DNA of 64,000 bases from positions 682,001-746,000 of the forward strand of contig NZ_JBQKUO010000002.1 in NCBI RefSeq assembly GCF_052156635.1, read 5' to 3'. Below the pieces are notes generated by a model. It was not told the DNA's origin, searched no databases, and saw only the letters and a list, made by a program, of their open reading frames with translations. The position numbers and the translations under genes were made by a program. Shown in pieces: positions 1-7,737 of the stretch. Positions within the stretch are counted from its first letter, which is position 1. Each line of letters opens with the position of its first letter. The DNA is from Nitrospina sp052156635 (GTDB taxonomy: Bacteria; Nitrospinota; Nitrospinia; Nitrospinales; Nitrospinaceae).

Positions 1-261
1 AGGATGATAAAGCGGAACCGGATGGGGATCCGGCATTTGGGGAATGATCTCGACAAACATACGGATTTCCGGTGGCGCCGAATTGAGGACGGGGGAAACA
101 GAATGGAGAGCGACCGCACAAACGCCACACATCATGACCTGACTGCAATTCATCATGCTGGTTTCTTTCGGCATCATCACCGCCTGTGCCGACTGGCACC
201 ACAGGAACAAAACCGAAACGAGAACGATGACTGAGCCAATGTGTTTGAATTTGATGGCCAT
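1..261 (-). CDS. Small secreted protein, 3' end beyond window (partial)
   Basis: The reading frame is open from an ATG at 261 to the window edge (87 codons, no stop). The N-terminus has a Lys-containing start, a hydrophobic core of about 14 residues and a QSAQA-type cleavage site near residue 27, so it looks like a Sec signal peptide. The mature part is short, Met- and Pro-rich and has three cysteines around residues 39-48 (C-x6-C-x2-C). An AAAGGA Shine-Dalgarno lies 9-10 bases upstream, and a TTGACA promoter candidate lies at 285-314. No family is recognised; export to the periplasm is inferred from the signal peptide only. Confidence 0.6.
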   Translation of the reverse strand, partial: MAIKFKHIGSVIVLVSVLFLWCQSAQAVMMPKETSMMNCSQVMMCGVCAVALHSVSPVLNSAPPEIRMFVEIIPQMPDPHPVPLYHP

Positions 262-284
262 GAATGGAAAATCCTTTCGGAATA

Positions 285-314
285 AATTTAGTTCTTATTA
301 GGTGAGTTTGTCAA
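285..314 (-). promoter_or_regulatory. Candidate sigma-70 promoter for the secreted protein
   Basis: On the minus strand a perfect TTGACA -35 (309-314) is followed after 18 bases by TAAATT (285-290). The inferred transcription start near 278 leaves a short leader containing the AAAGGA ribosome site. Assigned by eye. Confidence 0.4.
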
Positions 315-380
315 TATAGTGAGATGCAATCTTTTAAATAACTGGCACTTCGCTTGAAATAAATTCCAATTACCGCGTGC

Positions 381-1982
381 ATGCATTCATTGTTTCTCAT
401 GTGGGCTCGATTCCGTAAATCCATAATTTTTAAGGGCCTCCTCTCTTTTGGGGTGGGCGTGGGGTGTTTGCTTCTGCTGGAAGGGGGGTTGCGCCTGGGG
501 GGATTTGGCGATCAGTTCCAATTTGTCGTGTCTGGTACCCGGCCGCAGGACGAGGGCAAGGTTTCTCTCAACACCCAGTATGTGGCCATGCATTATTTCC
601 AGCACCTGCCCGTCAACATCAACAAACTGTTCACGGACCAGCCTTGGTACGAGGACACCGAGTTTTCGAAAAAAAAGCAACCGGGCGTGTTTCGCATCTT
701 CATGGTCGGTGCTTCCACCACGCGGGGTTTTCCCTACACAGACCGGCGCATCAGTTACTCAGGACTTTTGCAGGAAATCCTGAATGATGTCCTTCCGGGC
801 AAGCGGGTGGAAGTGATCAATGCCGGGTACGACGCACTCAGCAGCTTTGGCGTTCTGGACCTTGCATCCCAGTTGATGGATTACGAGCCGGATCTCTTTA
901 TTGTCTACAGCGGTCATAACGAATTCATAGGGCACTTCGGTGTCAACTCCGCGGTCAATTATGGCCAGAACCGGGGCGTCATCCGGTTGGCCACCTTCCT
1001 GTTCCACTCGCGGGTGTACCTGGCGTTGGAGCGTGCCGGTTTGTGGTTGAAATCCCGTGACAAGGAGAAGGCGACCCGCGAAAGCCAGGTGAACCTGTTC
1101 CGTGCCATGCTGTCCCAGGAAAACATGGTTTGGGACGAACCCCTTCATGCCGAGGCGGAACGCAATTACAAAGCCAACCTGAAGGAATTGATCCGGAAAG
1201 CAAAAGATCGCGGGATCCAGGTCCTGCTTCTTACCCTGGTTTCCAACCTGCGTGATTTTTCTCCCATCCGCTCCGGTTTTTCTGAGATCACTTCGACCGA
1301 TTCACGTTCCCTTATTCTGGAATCAGTAAAGCAGGGCCGTGAGGCAATGGAGGGGGAAAAGTATGAAAAAGCATTGGAGCATTTTCAAACCGCTCATCAG
1401 AAGGATGAGCAATACGCGGTAGCGCACTACGGGCTTGCACGGGCTTATGATCGGTTGAACCAGATGGGCAAGGCCAGGTTTCATTATTTGCAGGCCCGCG
1501 AATACGACCGCCTTCACCTGCGGGCCTGTCTTCGCTTCAATCAGATTGTAAAGGAAGTCGGAGCCGAGGAGGGGGGGCTCGTCCTGGACCTGGCACCCAA
1601 ATTCGAAAGTGTTTCTAAAAAAGGCCTGCCGGGTGAGGACCTGTTTCTGGAACATGTGCATCCCAATATCAACGGTCACATGGTGATCGCCGACAGCATC
1701 GCCCGGTTTTTATCAAAACAGAACCTGCTTGCGTCCGGGGACCAGTGGAAATGGGATCGGTTGCGTCCCGCCCGGGATTACGTGCTGCAGGCGGGATTCA
1801 ATCAATCCCAGTACCTCAATGCACAGTACACAATAGGAAGGCTGTATCTCGAGTTCCCATTCTATCAATGTGAAGAAGGCGTAGCGGTTTTGAAGAAAAT
1901 TGGAAAAGCGAAAGCGGAACGCTCCAGTATCGACAACTGTTTCCAAATTTCCCGAAAGGAAAATCCGAATCATGTTGATTGA
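381..1982 (+). CDS. Membrane-anchored SGNH/GDSL-like hydrolase with TPR region
   Basis: A 533-residue protein. Residues 15-35 form an N-terminal membrane anchor or signal. The SGNH blocks can be read: GAST at 110-113 with Ser112 as the likely nucleophile, GHNE with Asn180, and EHVHPN with His427 preceded by Glu424 where the usual DxxH has Asp. Residues of about 320-390 look like tetratricopeptide helices inserted in the hydrolase fold. Such proteins usually act as esterases or O-acetyl-modifying enzymes of envelope glycans, but the substrate cannot be told. The start has no clear ribosome site; an ATG at 399 is an alternative. The 3' end overlaps the next gene by 11 bases, suggesting co-translation. 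Confidence 0.75.
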   Translation: MHSLFLMWARFRKSIIFKGLLSFGVGVGCLLLLEGGLRLGGFGDQFQFVVSGTRPQDEGKVSLNTQYVAMHYFQHLPVNINKLFTDQPWYEDTEFSKKKQPGVFRIFMVGASTTRGFPYTDRRISYSGLLQEILNDVLPGKRVEVINAGYDALSSFGVLDLASQLMDYEPDLFIVYSGHNEFIGHFGVNSAVNYGQNRGVIRLATFLFHSRVYLALERAGLWLKSRDKEKATRESQVNLFRAMLSQENMVWDEPLHAEAERNYKANLKELIRKAKDRGIQVLLLTLVSNLRDFSPIRSGFSEITSTDSRSLILESVKQGREAMEGEKYEKALEHFQTAHQKDEQYAVAHYGLARAYDRLNQMGKARFHYLQAREYDRLHLRACLRFNQIVKEVGAEEGGLVLDLAPKFESVSKKGLPGEDLFLEHVHPNINGHMVIADSIARFLSKQNLLASGDQWKWDRLRPARDYVLQAGFNQSQYLNAQYTIGRLYLEFPFYQCEEGVAVLKKIGKAKAERSSIDNCFQISRKENPNHVD

Positions 1983-2631
1983 TCTCAATTTGAGGGGCAA
2001 GCAGGTGGTGGTGATCGGCGCGGGGCGGGAAGCCACGCGGAAGGTGGAGGCTTTACTGGGACAGGATTGCGAAATCATCGTGGTCGCCGACCGCATCTCC
2101 GAACCCATTCGTAAATGGGAAGGGGATGGCCGCCTCCAGTGCACGGTCATGATTGTTGAAAATGGCGAGTTCCTTAAAAATTATGATCGTTTGATACTGG
2201 TCATGGCCGCCACCGACTCCCGGGAACTGAACCGCAAACTCGTTAAATCCGGTTTGGAAGCAGGGTGCTATGTTTACGCGGTGGACGATCCGGAAGTGAG
2301 CGATTTCAGCCACCCTGCAGTGATATCCCTTGACGACAATGTGAAAGTCGCGATTTCGACCAGTGGAAAAAGTCCGCTGATGTCAGGAACTTTCCGAGCC
2401 CGGCTGGAACCGGTTCTGAAGCAGACCATTACCCAGGTAGACCTGTTGCAGGTGGTATTGCAGGAGCGTATGCGGAAATTGGCAATGGAGGTTTTAACCG
2501 ATACCCGGCAACGTAAGGAATTCCTACAAAGCCTGTTGACCGACCCGGAAATTCAAAGCTTTCTAGAACGAGGGAGCCTTGACGAAGCGGAATACTTTGC
2601 CCGCCAGCGCCTGGAGAAAATGAATTCTTAG
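1972..2631 (+). CDS. Precorrin-2 dehydrogenase / sirohydrochlorin ferrochelatase-like
   Basis: A 219-residue cytoplasmic protein of the CysG N-terminal/Met8/SirC family, which oxidises precorrin-2 to sirohydrochlorin with NAD for siroheme and haem d1 synthesis. The N-terminus carries a Rossmann motif (VVVIGAGREA, about residues 10-19), and the family's STSGKSP-type loop is present. The C-terminal helical region matches the dimerisation part, and the length fits the single-domain form without the SUMT methyltransferase. A longer frame begins at 1900, but ATG 1972 has GAAAGGA upstream and aligns with the family start. It lies away from the hemA/hemC genes at 61-63 kb. Confidence 0.85.
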   Translation: MLIDLNLRGKQVVVIGAGREATRKVEALLGQDCEIIVVADRISEPIRKWEGDGRLQCTVMIVENGEFLKNYDRLILVMAATDSRELNRKLVKSGLEAGCYVYAVDDPEVSDFSHPAVISLDDNVKVAISTSGKSPLMSGTFRARLEPVLKQTITQVDLLQVVLQERMRKLAMEVLTDTRQRKEFLQSLLTDPEIQSFLERGSLDEAEYFARQRLEKMNS

Positions 2632-2709
2632 CGAGGATTCCGGGTGAGAGGGTTGCTGCAACTTTGGTAAAATGGAGACAGGCTAAATTACTTGTCAGGG
2701 AGATTCATT

Positions 2710-2883
2710 TTGAGCAATTCAGTATTTCTTGTCATTGTTGTCGGGATCGTGCTGGCCATGCTGGTCTTGATGGTTCGTTATGCCCGGTTCATTCACAATT
2801 ATCCTTCTGAGACGGAAAATGATTCGGCGGACCGGCCACAGGTAAAGACCAAGCCACCGGAGTCGCCCGAAGATAAAGCATAA
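2710..2883 (+). CDS. Small single-pass membrane protein
   Basis: A 57-residue protein starting at TTG 2710. The site GGGAGA six bases upstream decides this start over a TTG at 2692. Residues 3-23 are one strongly hydrophobic helix followed by a basic RYAR segment, which suggests an N-out/C-in single-pass protein. The tail is Pro/Lys/Glu-rich and probably disordered. It sits 78 bases after the precorrin-2 dehydrogenase and 8 bases before the VOC gene, so it may be cotranscribed. No family is recognised; the size and shape resemble CcoQ-like or assembly-factor peptides, but nothing specific supports that. Confidence 0.55.
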   Translation: MSNSVFLVIVVGIVLAMLVLMVRYARFIHNYPSETENDSADRPQVKTKPPESPEDKA

Positions 2884-2891
2884 GAATCTCT

Positions 2892-3485
2892 ATGTCTGAA
2901 TTGGATCAAATTCTAAACGATTACCTGAATCGGTTTATTGAGGGCAATCGTGCGGGAAGGCATCTCGTGAACAAACTCAATGATTGTGGCGTTGGCCTGA
3001 TGCCGGTTCTGGATCATGTGACCATACGCACGCACAACGTTGAGCGGCGCTCCTGCCAGTTTCTGGATCTGGGTTATCAGGAAGACAAGGAAATCGGCGT
3101 TCTGGAATTTGACAGCTGGTGGGCCAAGGTGTACCGCAAACCCGGATATCCGGCCTTTTTCATCGATCAGGCTTATGATGATGATCGTGGAAAAGAAAGC
3201 CTGATCCCTCAGTGGGTCAACGCCCACGGGGATGAATGCTTTCACCACATCGCCGTGTTGGTGGAAAACATTGAGGCGGCCATTTCTTCCATGGAACGTG
3301 ACGGATTTCGAATGGCCGGGGACATCGTGGGTGGCCCCACATCGGATCTGCGTCAGGTTTTTACTGAACCGGAAACCCGCAATGGTAATGTTTACTCCGT
3401 GCTTGAGCTAATCGAGCGGCATAACGGTTATGCAGGGTTTTTACCGCCACAGGCTGACAGCCTGATGGAATCCACCCGTCGCTGA
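2892..3485 (+). CDS. VOC (vicinal oxygen chelate) superfamily protein
   Basis: A 197-residue soluble protein. After about 35 helical residues, LDHVTIRT begins the first beta-alpha-beta module and FHHIAVLVENIEAAI the second, with VLELIER near the end. These supply the His, His and Glu expected of VOC metal ligands. VOC enzymes include glyoxalases, epimerases and dioxygenases, and the exact reaction is not readable. It lies 36 bases upstream of a GlcD-type FAD 2-hydroxyacid dehydrogenase, so a shared role in hydroxyacid or keto-acid metabolism is a reasonable guess. The ribosome site is weak. Confidence 0.7.
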   Translation: MSELDQILNDYLNRFIEGNRAGRHLVNKLNDCGVGLMPVLDHVTIRTHNVERRSCQFLDLGYQEDKEIGVLEFDSWWAKVYRKPGYPAFFIDQAYDDDRGKESLIPQWVNAHGDECFHHIAVLVENIEAAISSMERDGFRMAGDIVGGPTSDLRQVFTEPETRNGNVYSVLELIERHNGYAGFLPPQADSLMESTRR

Positions 3486-3521
3486 CCACATCTATCCAGC
3501 TTCAACCAACACCTTTTTGAA

Positions 3522-4943
3522 ATGATGCGACGTAAAACCGATCCCGAGGCCATCGCGCCTTATTTGAAAGACGCCTCCAACTGTCCCCCGGGGGCGGCCT
3601 CTGAAGTGGTGATCCCCGAAACGGTTGAGGAATTGAAATCCTTTCTCAGGGAAAACGATCAGCCTATAACCGTTTCCGGTGCCGGCACGGGTCTCACCGC
3701 ATCCAGGGTCCCGGTCGAGGGAATCATCGTTTCCATGGAGCGGTTCAAGGAAACCGGAGAGGTGGAGGAGGGGACCATTCGGGTTCAACCGGCGGTGACG
3801 CTGGAAGATTTGAACACGCATCTGAAAGGTTCCGGCTGGTTTTACCCGCCCAATCCAACTGAAACTCTCGCTTCCATTGGCGGCACCCTTGCTACCAATG
3901 CCTCAGGGTCCCGCAGTTACAAATTCGGCGTCACGCGTGATTACGTGCAGGAACTGGATATTCTCCTTGCCGATGGACGTTCCGCTCACCTGCGACGCGG
4001 ACAAACTATCGATCAGGCGCTGGAACTCGATGACGGCACCCGGGTTGAGCTGCCTGCCTTGGAATACCGAAGCCCGCAAATCAAAAATGCGGCCGGGTAT
4101 TTCTACCAGCCGGGAATGGACTGGATCGATCTGTTTGTCGGTTCCGATGGCACCCTTTGCCTGATTACAGGCGTTCGTTTGAAGCTCCAAACAACACCCT
4201 TCGATTTTTTGAGCGGAATCCTTTTCATGGACAGCGAAGACAAGTGCTGGAATCTGGTGGAGGCCATCCGGGATGCGTCTTCCGATGTGATCGATCCCTG
4301 TTCCCTGGAATATTTTGACCGCCGTTCGCTGGTGCGGCTCAAAAAGAAATTTCAAAATGTTCCCGAAAAAGCCGAAGCCGCTCTGTTTTTTGAGCAGGAT
4401 GTGCAAACGGAAGAGGAATTTGAAAGCATCCTGGTGTCCTGGTACGAATTCCTGCAATCGCGAGACGTCCTTTTGGAAGATTCATGGTTTGCACAGGGGC
4501 CCAAGGACATCGCCCGGTTTCATGATTTCCGCCACCAGGTTCCCCTCCTCCTGAATGAAGAGAACAGCCGCATGGGCCGGGTCAAAATGGGAACCGACAT
4601 GGCCGTGGACGACGACCACTTTCTTGAGATGATGCGGTTTTACCGGGTTGCATTAGAAGAGAGTGGGATCGATTTTGCCATGTTTGGCCACATAGGCGAC
4701 AACCACCTTCATATCAACCTGCTTCCTGACAAGAATCAAATCGACCGGGCGAAGGCGCTTTATGGAAAATTTGTGGACCAAATCCTGGAATGGGGAGGCA
4801 CGGTTTCCGCCGAGCACGGCGTGGGCAAATTGAAAAAAGCCTTCTACCATCAAATGGTTGGCAAAGAAACCCTTGATCAGTTGCGCGTCCTCAAGAACCA
4901 GCTCGACCCCAGGAACCTTCTTGGTCGTGGTAATCTTTTATAA
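3522..4943 (+). CDS. FAD-linked 2-hydroxyacid dehydrogenase (GlcD/D-lactate dehydrogenase type)
   Basis: A 473-residue protein with the FAD-binding type 4 domain (about 20-200; GAGTGLTA near residue 51 and the IGGTLATNASGSRSYKFG region) and the FAD-oxidase C-terminal domain (about 210-473). The C-terminal signature HIGDNHLH (390-397) and AEHGVGK (430-436) are the conserved metal and substrate-binding motifs of D-lactate, D-2-hydroxyglutarate and glycolate oxidases. The enzyme oxidises a D-2-hydroxyacid to the 2-oxoacid; the acceptor (quinone or electron-transfer protein) is unknown. There is no signal peptide. It probably shares a transcript with the VOC gene. Confidence 0.85.
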   Translation: MMRRKTDPEAIAPYLKDASNCPPGAASEVVIPETVEELKSFLRENDQPITVSGAGTGLTASRVPVEGIIVSMERFKETGEVEEGTIRVQPAVTLEDLNTHLKGSGWFYPPNPTETLASIGGTLATNASGSRSYKFGVTRDYVQELDILLADGRSAHLRRGQTIDQALELDDGTRVELPALEYRSPQIKNAAGYFYQPGMDWIDLFVGSDGTLCLITGVRLKLQTTPFDFLSGILFMDSEDKCWNLVEAIRDASSDVIDPCSLEYFDRRSLVRLKKKFQNVPEKAEAALFFEQDVQTEEEFESILVSWYEFLQSRDVLLEDSWFAQGPKDIARFHDFRHQVPLLLNEENSRMGRVKMGTDMAVDDDHFLEMMRFYRVALEESGIDFAMFGHIGDNHLHINLLPDKNQIDRAKALYGKFVDQILEWGGTVSAEHGVGKLKKAFYHQMVGKETLDQLRVLKNQLDPRNLLGRGNLL

Positions 4944-5028
4944 CGATCCGACTACCGGGAAGGACCAGGGCCAGGGAACCCCTGAATCGGGTTGACGGCG
5001 AACGAGCTATAAGAGTACAATTTTTCAA

Positions 5029-5057
5029 TTGTTTGCTTGAATGGTGACCTGTATCCT
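5029..5057 (+). promoter_or_regulatory. Candidate promoter for the HNH gene
   Basis: TTGTTT (5029-5034), a 17-base spacer and TATCCT (5052-5057) precede the GGAGAAGG ribosome site at 5064. The predicted start would leave a very short leader. The -35 box is imperfect, so this is only a candidate. Confidence 0.3.
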
Positions 5058-5077
5058 TTCTTTGGAGAAGGTTTGCT

Positions 5078-5620
5078 ATGCTCGACTCTCTAAAAATCCT
5101 TGTGCTCAACTACACTTATGAGCCTCTGCAATTCTGCTGTGCGAAGCGGGGGCTGTTGATGGTGTTGAGCGGACGCGCCGAGGAGATTGAAAGCGATGGG
5201 TATGTCATCCGATCGCCCTCGCTTTCGTTCCCCCTACCGACGGTGATCCGGGTGCTCAAGGTGGTCAAGCGCAACCGACGCAAACAGGTCGCATTCAGCA
5301 AGAAAAACATCCTTCGCCGCGACAATTACACCTGTCAATATTGCGGGGAACGGGAGCATCTGCTGACCGTCGATCACATTCTGCCCAAATCCCGTGGAGG
5401 CAAGACTTCATGGACGAACGTGGTGGTGGCGTGCAAACCCTGTAATTTGAAGAAAGGCAACCGCACGGCCTCTGAAGCCGACATGAAACTGATCAAGAAA
5501 CCCATACGCCCCGAGTTCAGTTTCCATTCCTTTATCATTCCGGAAGGGCCTCCCTCACACATCGAAAGCTGGAAGAAATATCTTCCCAAGAATGTGGCAC
5601 GGGGCCCCGCCTACAATTGA
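5078..5620 (+). CDS. HNH endonuclease family protein
   Basis: A 180-residue protein with a C-terminal HNH nuclease. CQYC (86-89) and CKPC (119-122) form the structural zinc site, Asp99-His100 lie in the VDHILPKSRGG strand, and Asn123 and Lys127 follow in CNLKKGNRT. This is the widespread housekeeping HNH protein with an N-terminal LNYTYEPL segment, often annotated 5-methylcytosine-restriction or McrA-like; its biological role is not established. A clear GGAGAAGG site lies 6-8 bases before the ATG. It stands 46 bases ahead of the HPr fusion gene, with no toxin, methylase or mobile genes nearby. Confidence 0.85.
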   Translation: MLDSLKILVLNYTYEPLQFCCAKRGLLMVLSGRAEEIESDGYVIRSPSLSFPLPTVIRVLKVVKRNRRKQVAFSKKNILRRDNYTCQYCGEREHLLTVDHILPKSRGGKTSWTNVVVACKPCNLKKGNRTASEADMKLIKKPIRPEFSFHSFIIPEGPPSHIESWKKYLPKNVARGPAYN

Positions 5621-5666
5621 GCGCGCTCATATTATTCATGCCGCGTCGCTCTGGATGACCTGAAAT

Positions 5667-6989
5667 TTGGAACCGAAATCCCTCAACCAAATCATTACCG
5701 AAGAAGAGTTTCTGCCTCTGGTACAGGATGCCAGCGCGTCCTTTTTCCGCAACTTCAATGCTTACCGCGTGCTGGTGAATGAAACGGAACCAACGCGCAA
5801 ATGTTATTCCAACCTCATCCAGCAATCCGATTTTCTCGAAAGCTTTCTGGATGAATACGGTGCGCGGGAAAACCGCACCTGGTCCGCCTTCACCGAATAC
5901 ATCGCCAGCATACGGAACCTTGTCATCTCCGGGTTTTACACCAAGCACCTGCTTGACCGGTATCCTTATTACCGGCTTCGGGACTGCGAGGAGGAACAGG
6001 AACTGTTTTTTTCCAGAGGGCGGAACTTCCTGAATTTCCTCAACCGCTCCATTCTCAACCTGTACGAAGAAGCCATTCGAGCCGCCACCGCGAATGGCCT
6101 CAAAATAGTGGGCCAGGCCATCGATCCCGACGAATTTCAGGAAATTGAAGTCACCAAGCAGTTGCCCAAGAATGTCGTAGACGACCTGGTGAAAGAGGAC
6201 GAGGATCGTGTGATCGATCTGTTCGAAAAAGTGGGCAACGTGAATCAGCTCATCGCGGATATGGGTTTTCAACCCACACACGACCCTCAAAAACTGCGGA
6301 TGATCGTCCCGGACGTTCTGGATGAGAAAAAAGCCCGCTACCTGATGAATCTGGTGCACAGCATTCAATCGGAGTTCGATACGTACATCAAAAATACGTC
6401 CATGGAACAACGGCATAAAAATCTGAAAGATTTCCGTGGCTACATTTCCATGCCCCTGCACCTTCTGGAAGTCACCGTTTGGCTGTGTCATTTTTTTGAG
6501 CGGCACGAAGACGAAATCCGCCACAGTGAGTGCAAACGGACCATTTCCAGCCTGGTGGACAAAACGGAACTCCTGGGGCACATCGTTAATTTTGTATTCG
6601 AACGGTGCCTGTATTACATTCACGAAGGCCACAAACTGAGCCGGGAAATTCTCAAGAGCTTCGTGAAAACGGTGCGTTATGAGTTGTCGATACCGGAACC
6701 TCTCGGTTTCCACGCCCGGCCATCCACCTACATCTCGCTTATTGTTCGAAAGCACGACTCCGATGTGTTTTTGATCGTCGACGGGCAAAAATTCAACGCC
6801 AAATCCGTGATGAGCCTGTTGCAGGCGGGCGGTGCCATCGCCGACAAGGGGTATCGCTCTGTGGTATTTGAAGGAGACCAGCGTGCGTTGGATGATATCC
6901 GAACTCTCTCCGAACACAATTATTGCGAAGAAGAAAGCATCCCCGATTCTTTGAGTTACCTGCGAGATTTGCAAAAATCCATGCACTGA
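5667..6989 (+). CDS. HPr-domain protein with large unrecognised N-terminal helical region
   Basis: A 440-residue soluble protein. Residues of about 336-425 match the phosphocarrier HPr. PLGFHARPS puts His349 at the HPr His15 position, and FNAKSVMSLL puts Ser380 at the Ser46 regulatory position, with the 31-residue His-Ser spacing of true HPr kept exactly. Residues 1-335 are mostly helical, charged and of no family I recognise. The start is TTG 5667, because a stop codon lies two codons upstream; GGATGA precedes it. No enzyme I, EII component or HPr kinase is in the window, so a regulatory phospho-acceptor role is inferred rather than sugar transport. Confidence 0.75.
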   Translation: MEPKSLNQIITEEEFLPLVQDASASFFRNFNAYRVLVNETEPTRKCYSNLIQQSDFLESFLDEYGARENRTWSAFTEYIASIRNLVISGFYTKHLLDRYPYYRLRDCEEEQELFFSRGRNFLNFLNRSILNLYEEAIRAATANGLKIVGQAIDPDEFQEIEVTKQLPKNVVDDLVKEDEDRVIDLFEKVGNVNQLIADMGFQPTHDPQKLRMIVPDVLDEKKARYLMNLVHSIQSEFDTYIKNTSMEQRHKNLKDFRGYISMPLHLLEVTVWLCHFFERHEDEIRHSECKRTISSLVDKTELLGHIVNFVFERCLYYIHEGHKLSREILKSFVKTVRYELSIPEPLGFHARPSTYISLIVRKHDSDVFLIVDGQKFNAKSVMSLLQAGGAIADKGYRSVVFEGDQRALDDIRTLSEHNYCEEESIPDSLSYLRDLQKSMH

Positions 6990-7034
6990 TGGACATTCCG
7001 TCCCCAACTTCATTCCTGCGATTTAAATTTTGTG

Positions 7035-7544
7035 ATGGATGATGGTTCTGAAATATTTGATGTGGTGGATTCCGAAGACAGGGTGATCGGAAGGGCCACT
7101 CGCCGGGAAGTCCATTCCAGGGGGCTGTTGCACCGCTCGGTCCATATATTGGTCTTCAATGAAACGGGCGAACTCTTTCTTCAAAAGCGCGCCATGAGCA
7201 AGGACGAAAATCCGGGGTACTGGGATACCTCAGCCGCCGGGCACGTGAGCGCCGGCGATGACTACTGGGCAACCGCTCATCGGGAATTGGACGAAGAGTT
7301 GGGGATTCGCGAAACCCTCAAGCCGTTTTTACGCATTCAGGCCTGCCCCGAAACCTTTTGGGAACATGTCGAATGTTACACCTGCATCACCCGCCAGCGC
7401 ATTCGCATCAACCCACATGAGATCGACGAGGGGCGCTATTGGTCCATCCAGGAAATCCAGAAAGCCCTTCAGACGGGGCGTCCTGCCTTCACCTCCAGTT
7501 TCAAGCTTCTTTTTGGCAAATACCTGGAAACGGGAATCCGCTAG
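7035..7544 (+). CDS. Nudix hydrolase, YfcD/isopentenyl-isomerase-like
   Basis: A 169-residue protein starting at ATG 7035 (a GTG at 7032 is also in frame). The Nudix box reads GHVSAGDD...HRELDEELGI: the REL-x-EE-x-GI metal-binding core is intact, but the first conserved Glu is Asp. The N-terminus (EIFDVVDSEDRVIG, then RREVHSRGLLHRSVHIL) and the GYWDTSAAGH stretch are typical of the YfcD/IDI-like branch, whose members hydrolyse nucleoside-diphosphate-X compounds. The substrate cannot be named. A 193-base non-coding gap follows. Confidence 0.85.
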   Translation: MDDGSEIFDVVDSEDRVIGRATRREVHSRGLLHRSVHILVFNETGELFLQKRAMSKDENPGYWDTSAAGHVSAGDDYWATAHRELDEELGIRETLKPFLRIQACPETFWEHVECYTCITRQRIRINPHEIDEGRYWSIQEIQKALQTGRPAFTSSFKLLFGKYLETGIR

Positions 7545-7607
7545 TTTTCCTAAGCTATTGAATTTACTTGAGTTCATATGGCATTCTGCGGATAATGGGA
7601 ATCTGCG

Positions 7608-7635
7608 GGACCCAATTGGATTCGTTGCAGGGTCC
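7608..7635. repeat. Inverted repeat in the gap before the transglycosylase gene
   Basis: The gap 7545-7737 contains GGACCC (7608-7613) and GGGTCC (7630-7635), a perfect 6-bp inverted repeat with a 16-base spacer. There is no T-tract, so it is not a standard terminator. Nothing else with recognisable function was seen in this gap. Confidence 0.3.
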
Positions 7636-7737
7636 TTCGAAGCGTTTGGAGTTTCTTCAGGTTGTCGGCCCATGGCGGCCTTCCAATAGGGCTTTCCGGC
7701 TCCGGGAAATGAATGCACATCTTATGAACCACACCCA

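Noticed and set aside
5078..5620. HNH nuclease as part of a restriction or mobile system
   Set aside because: No methylase, integrase or recombinase nearby and the protein has the common chromosomal layout.
5535..7013. Long 492-codon open frame on the minus strand opposite the HPr-fusion gene
   Set aside because: It mirrors the coding frame of the plus-strand gene, has no recognisable domain and no ribosome site; it is a shadow of high-GC coding.
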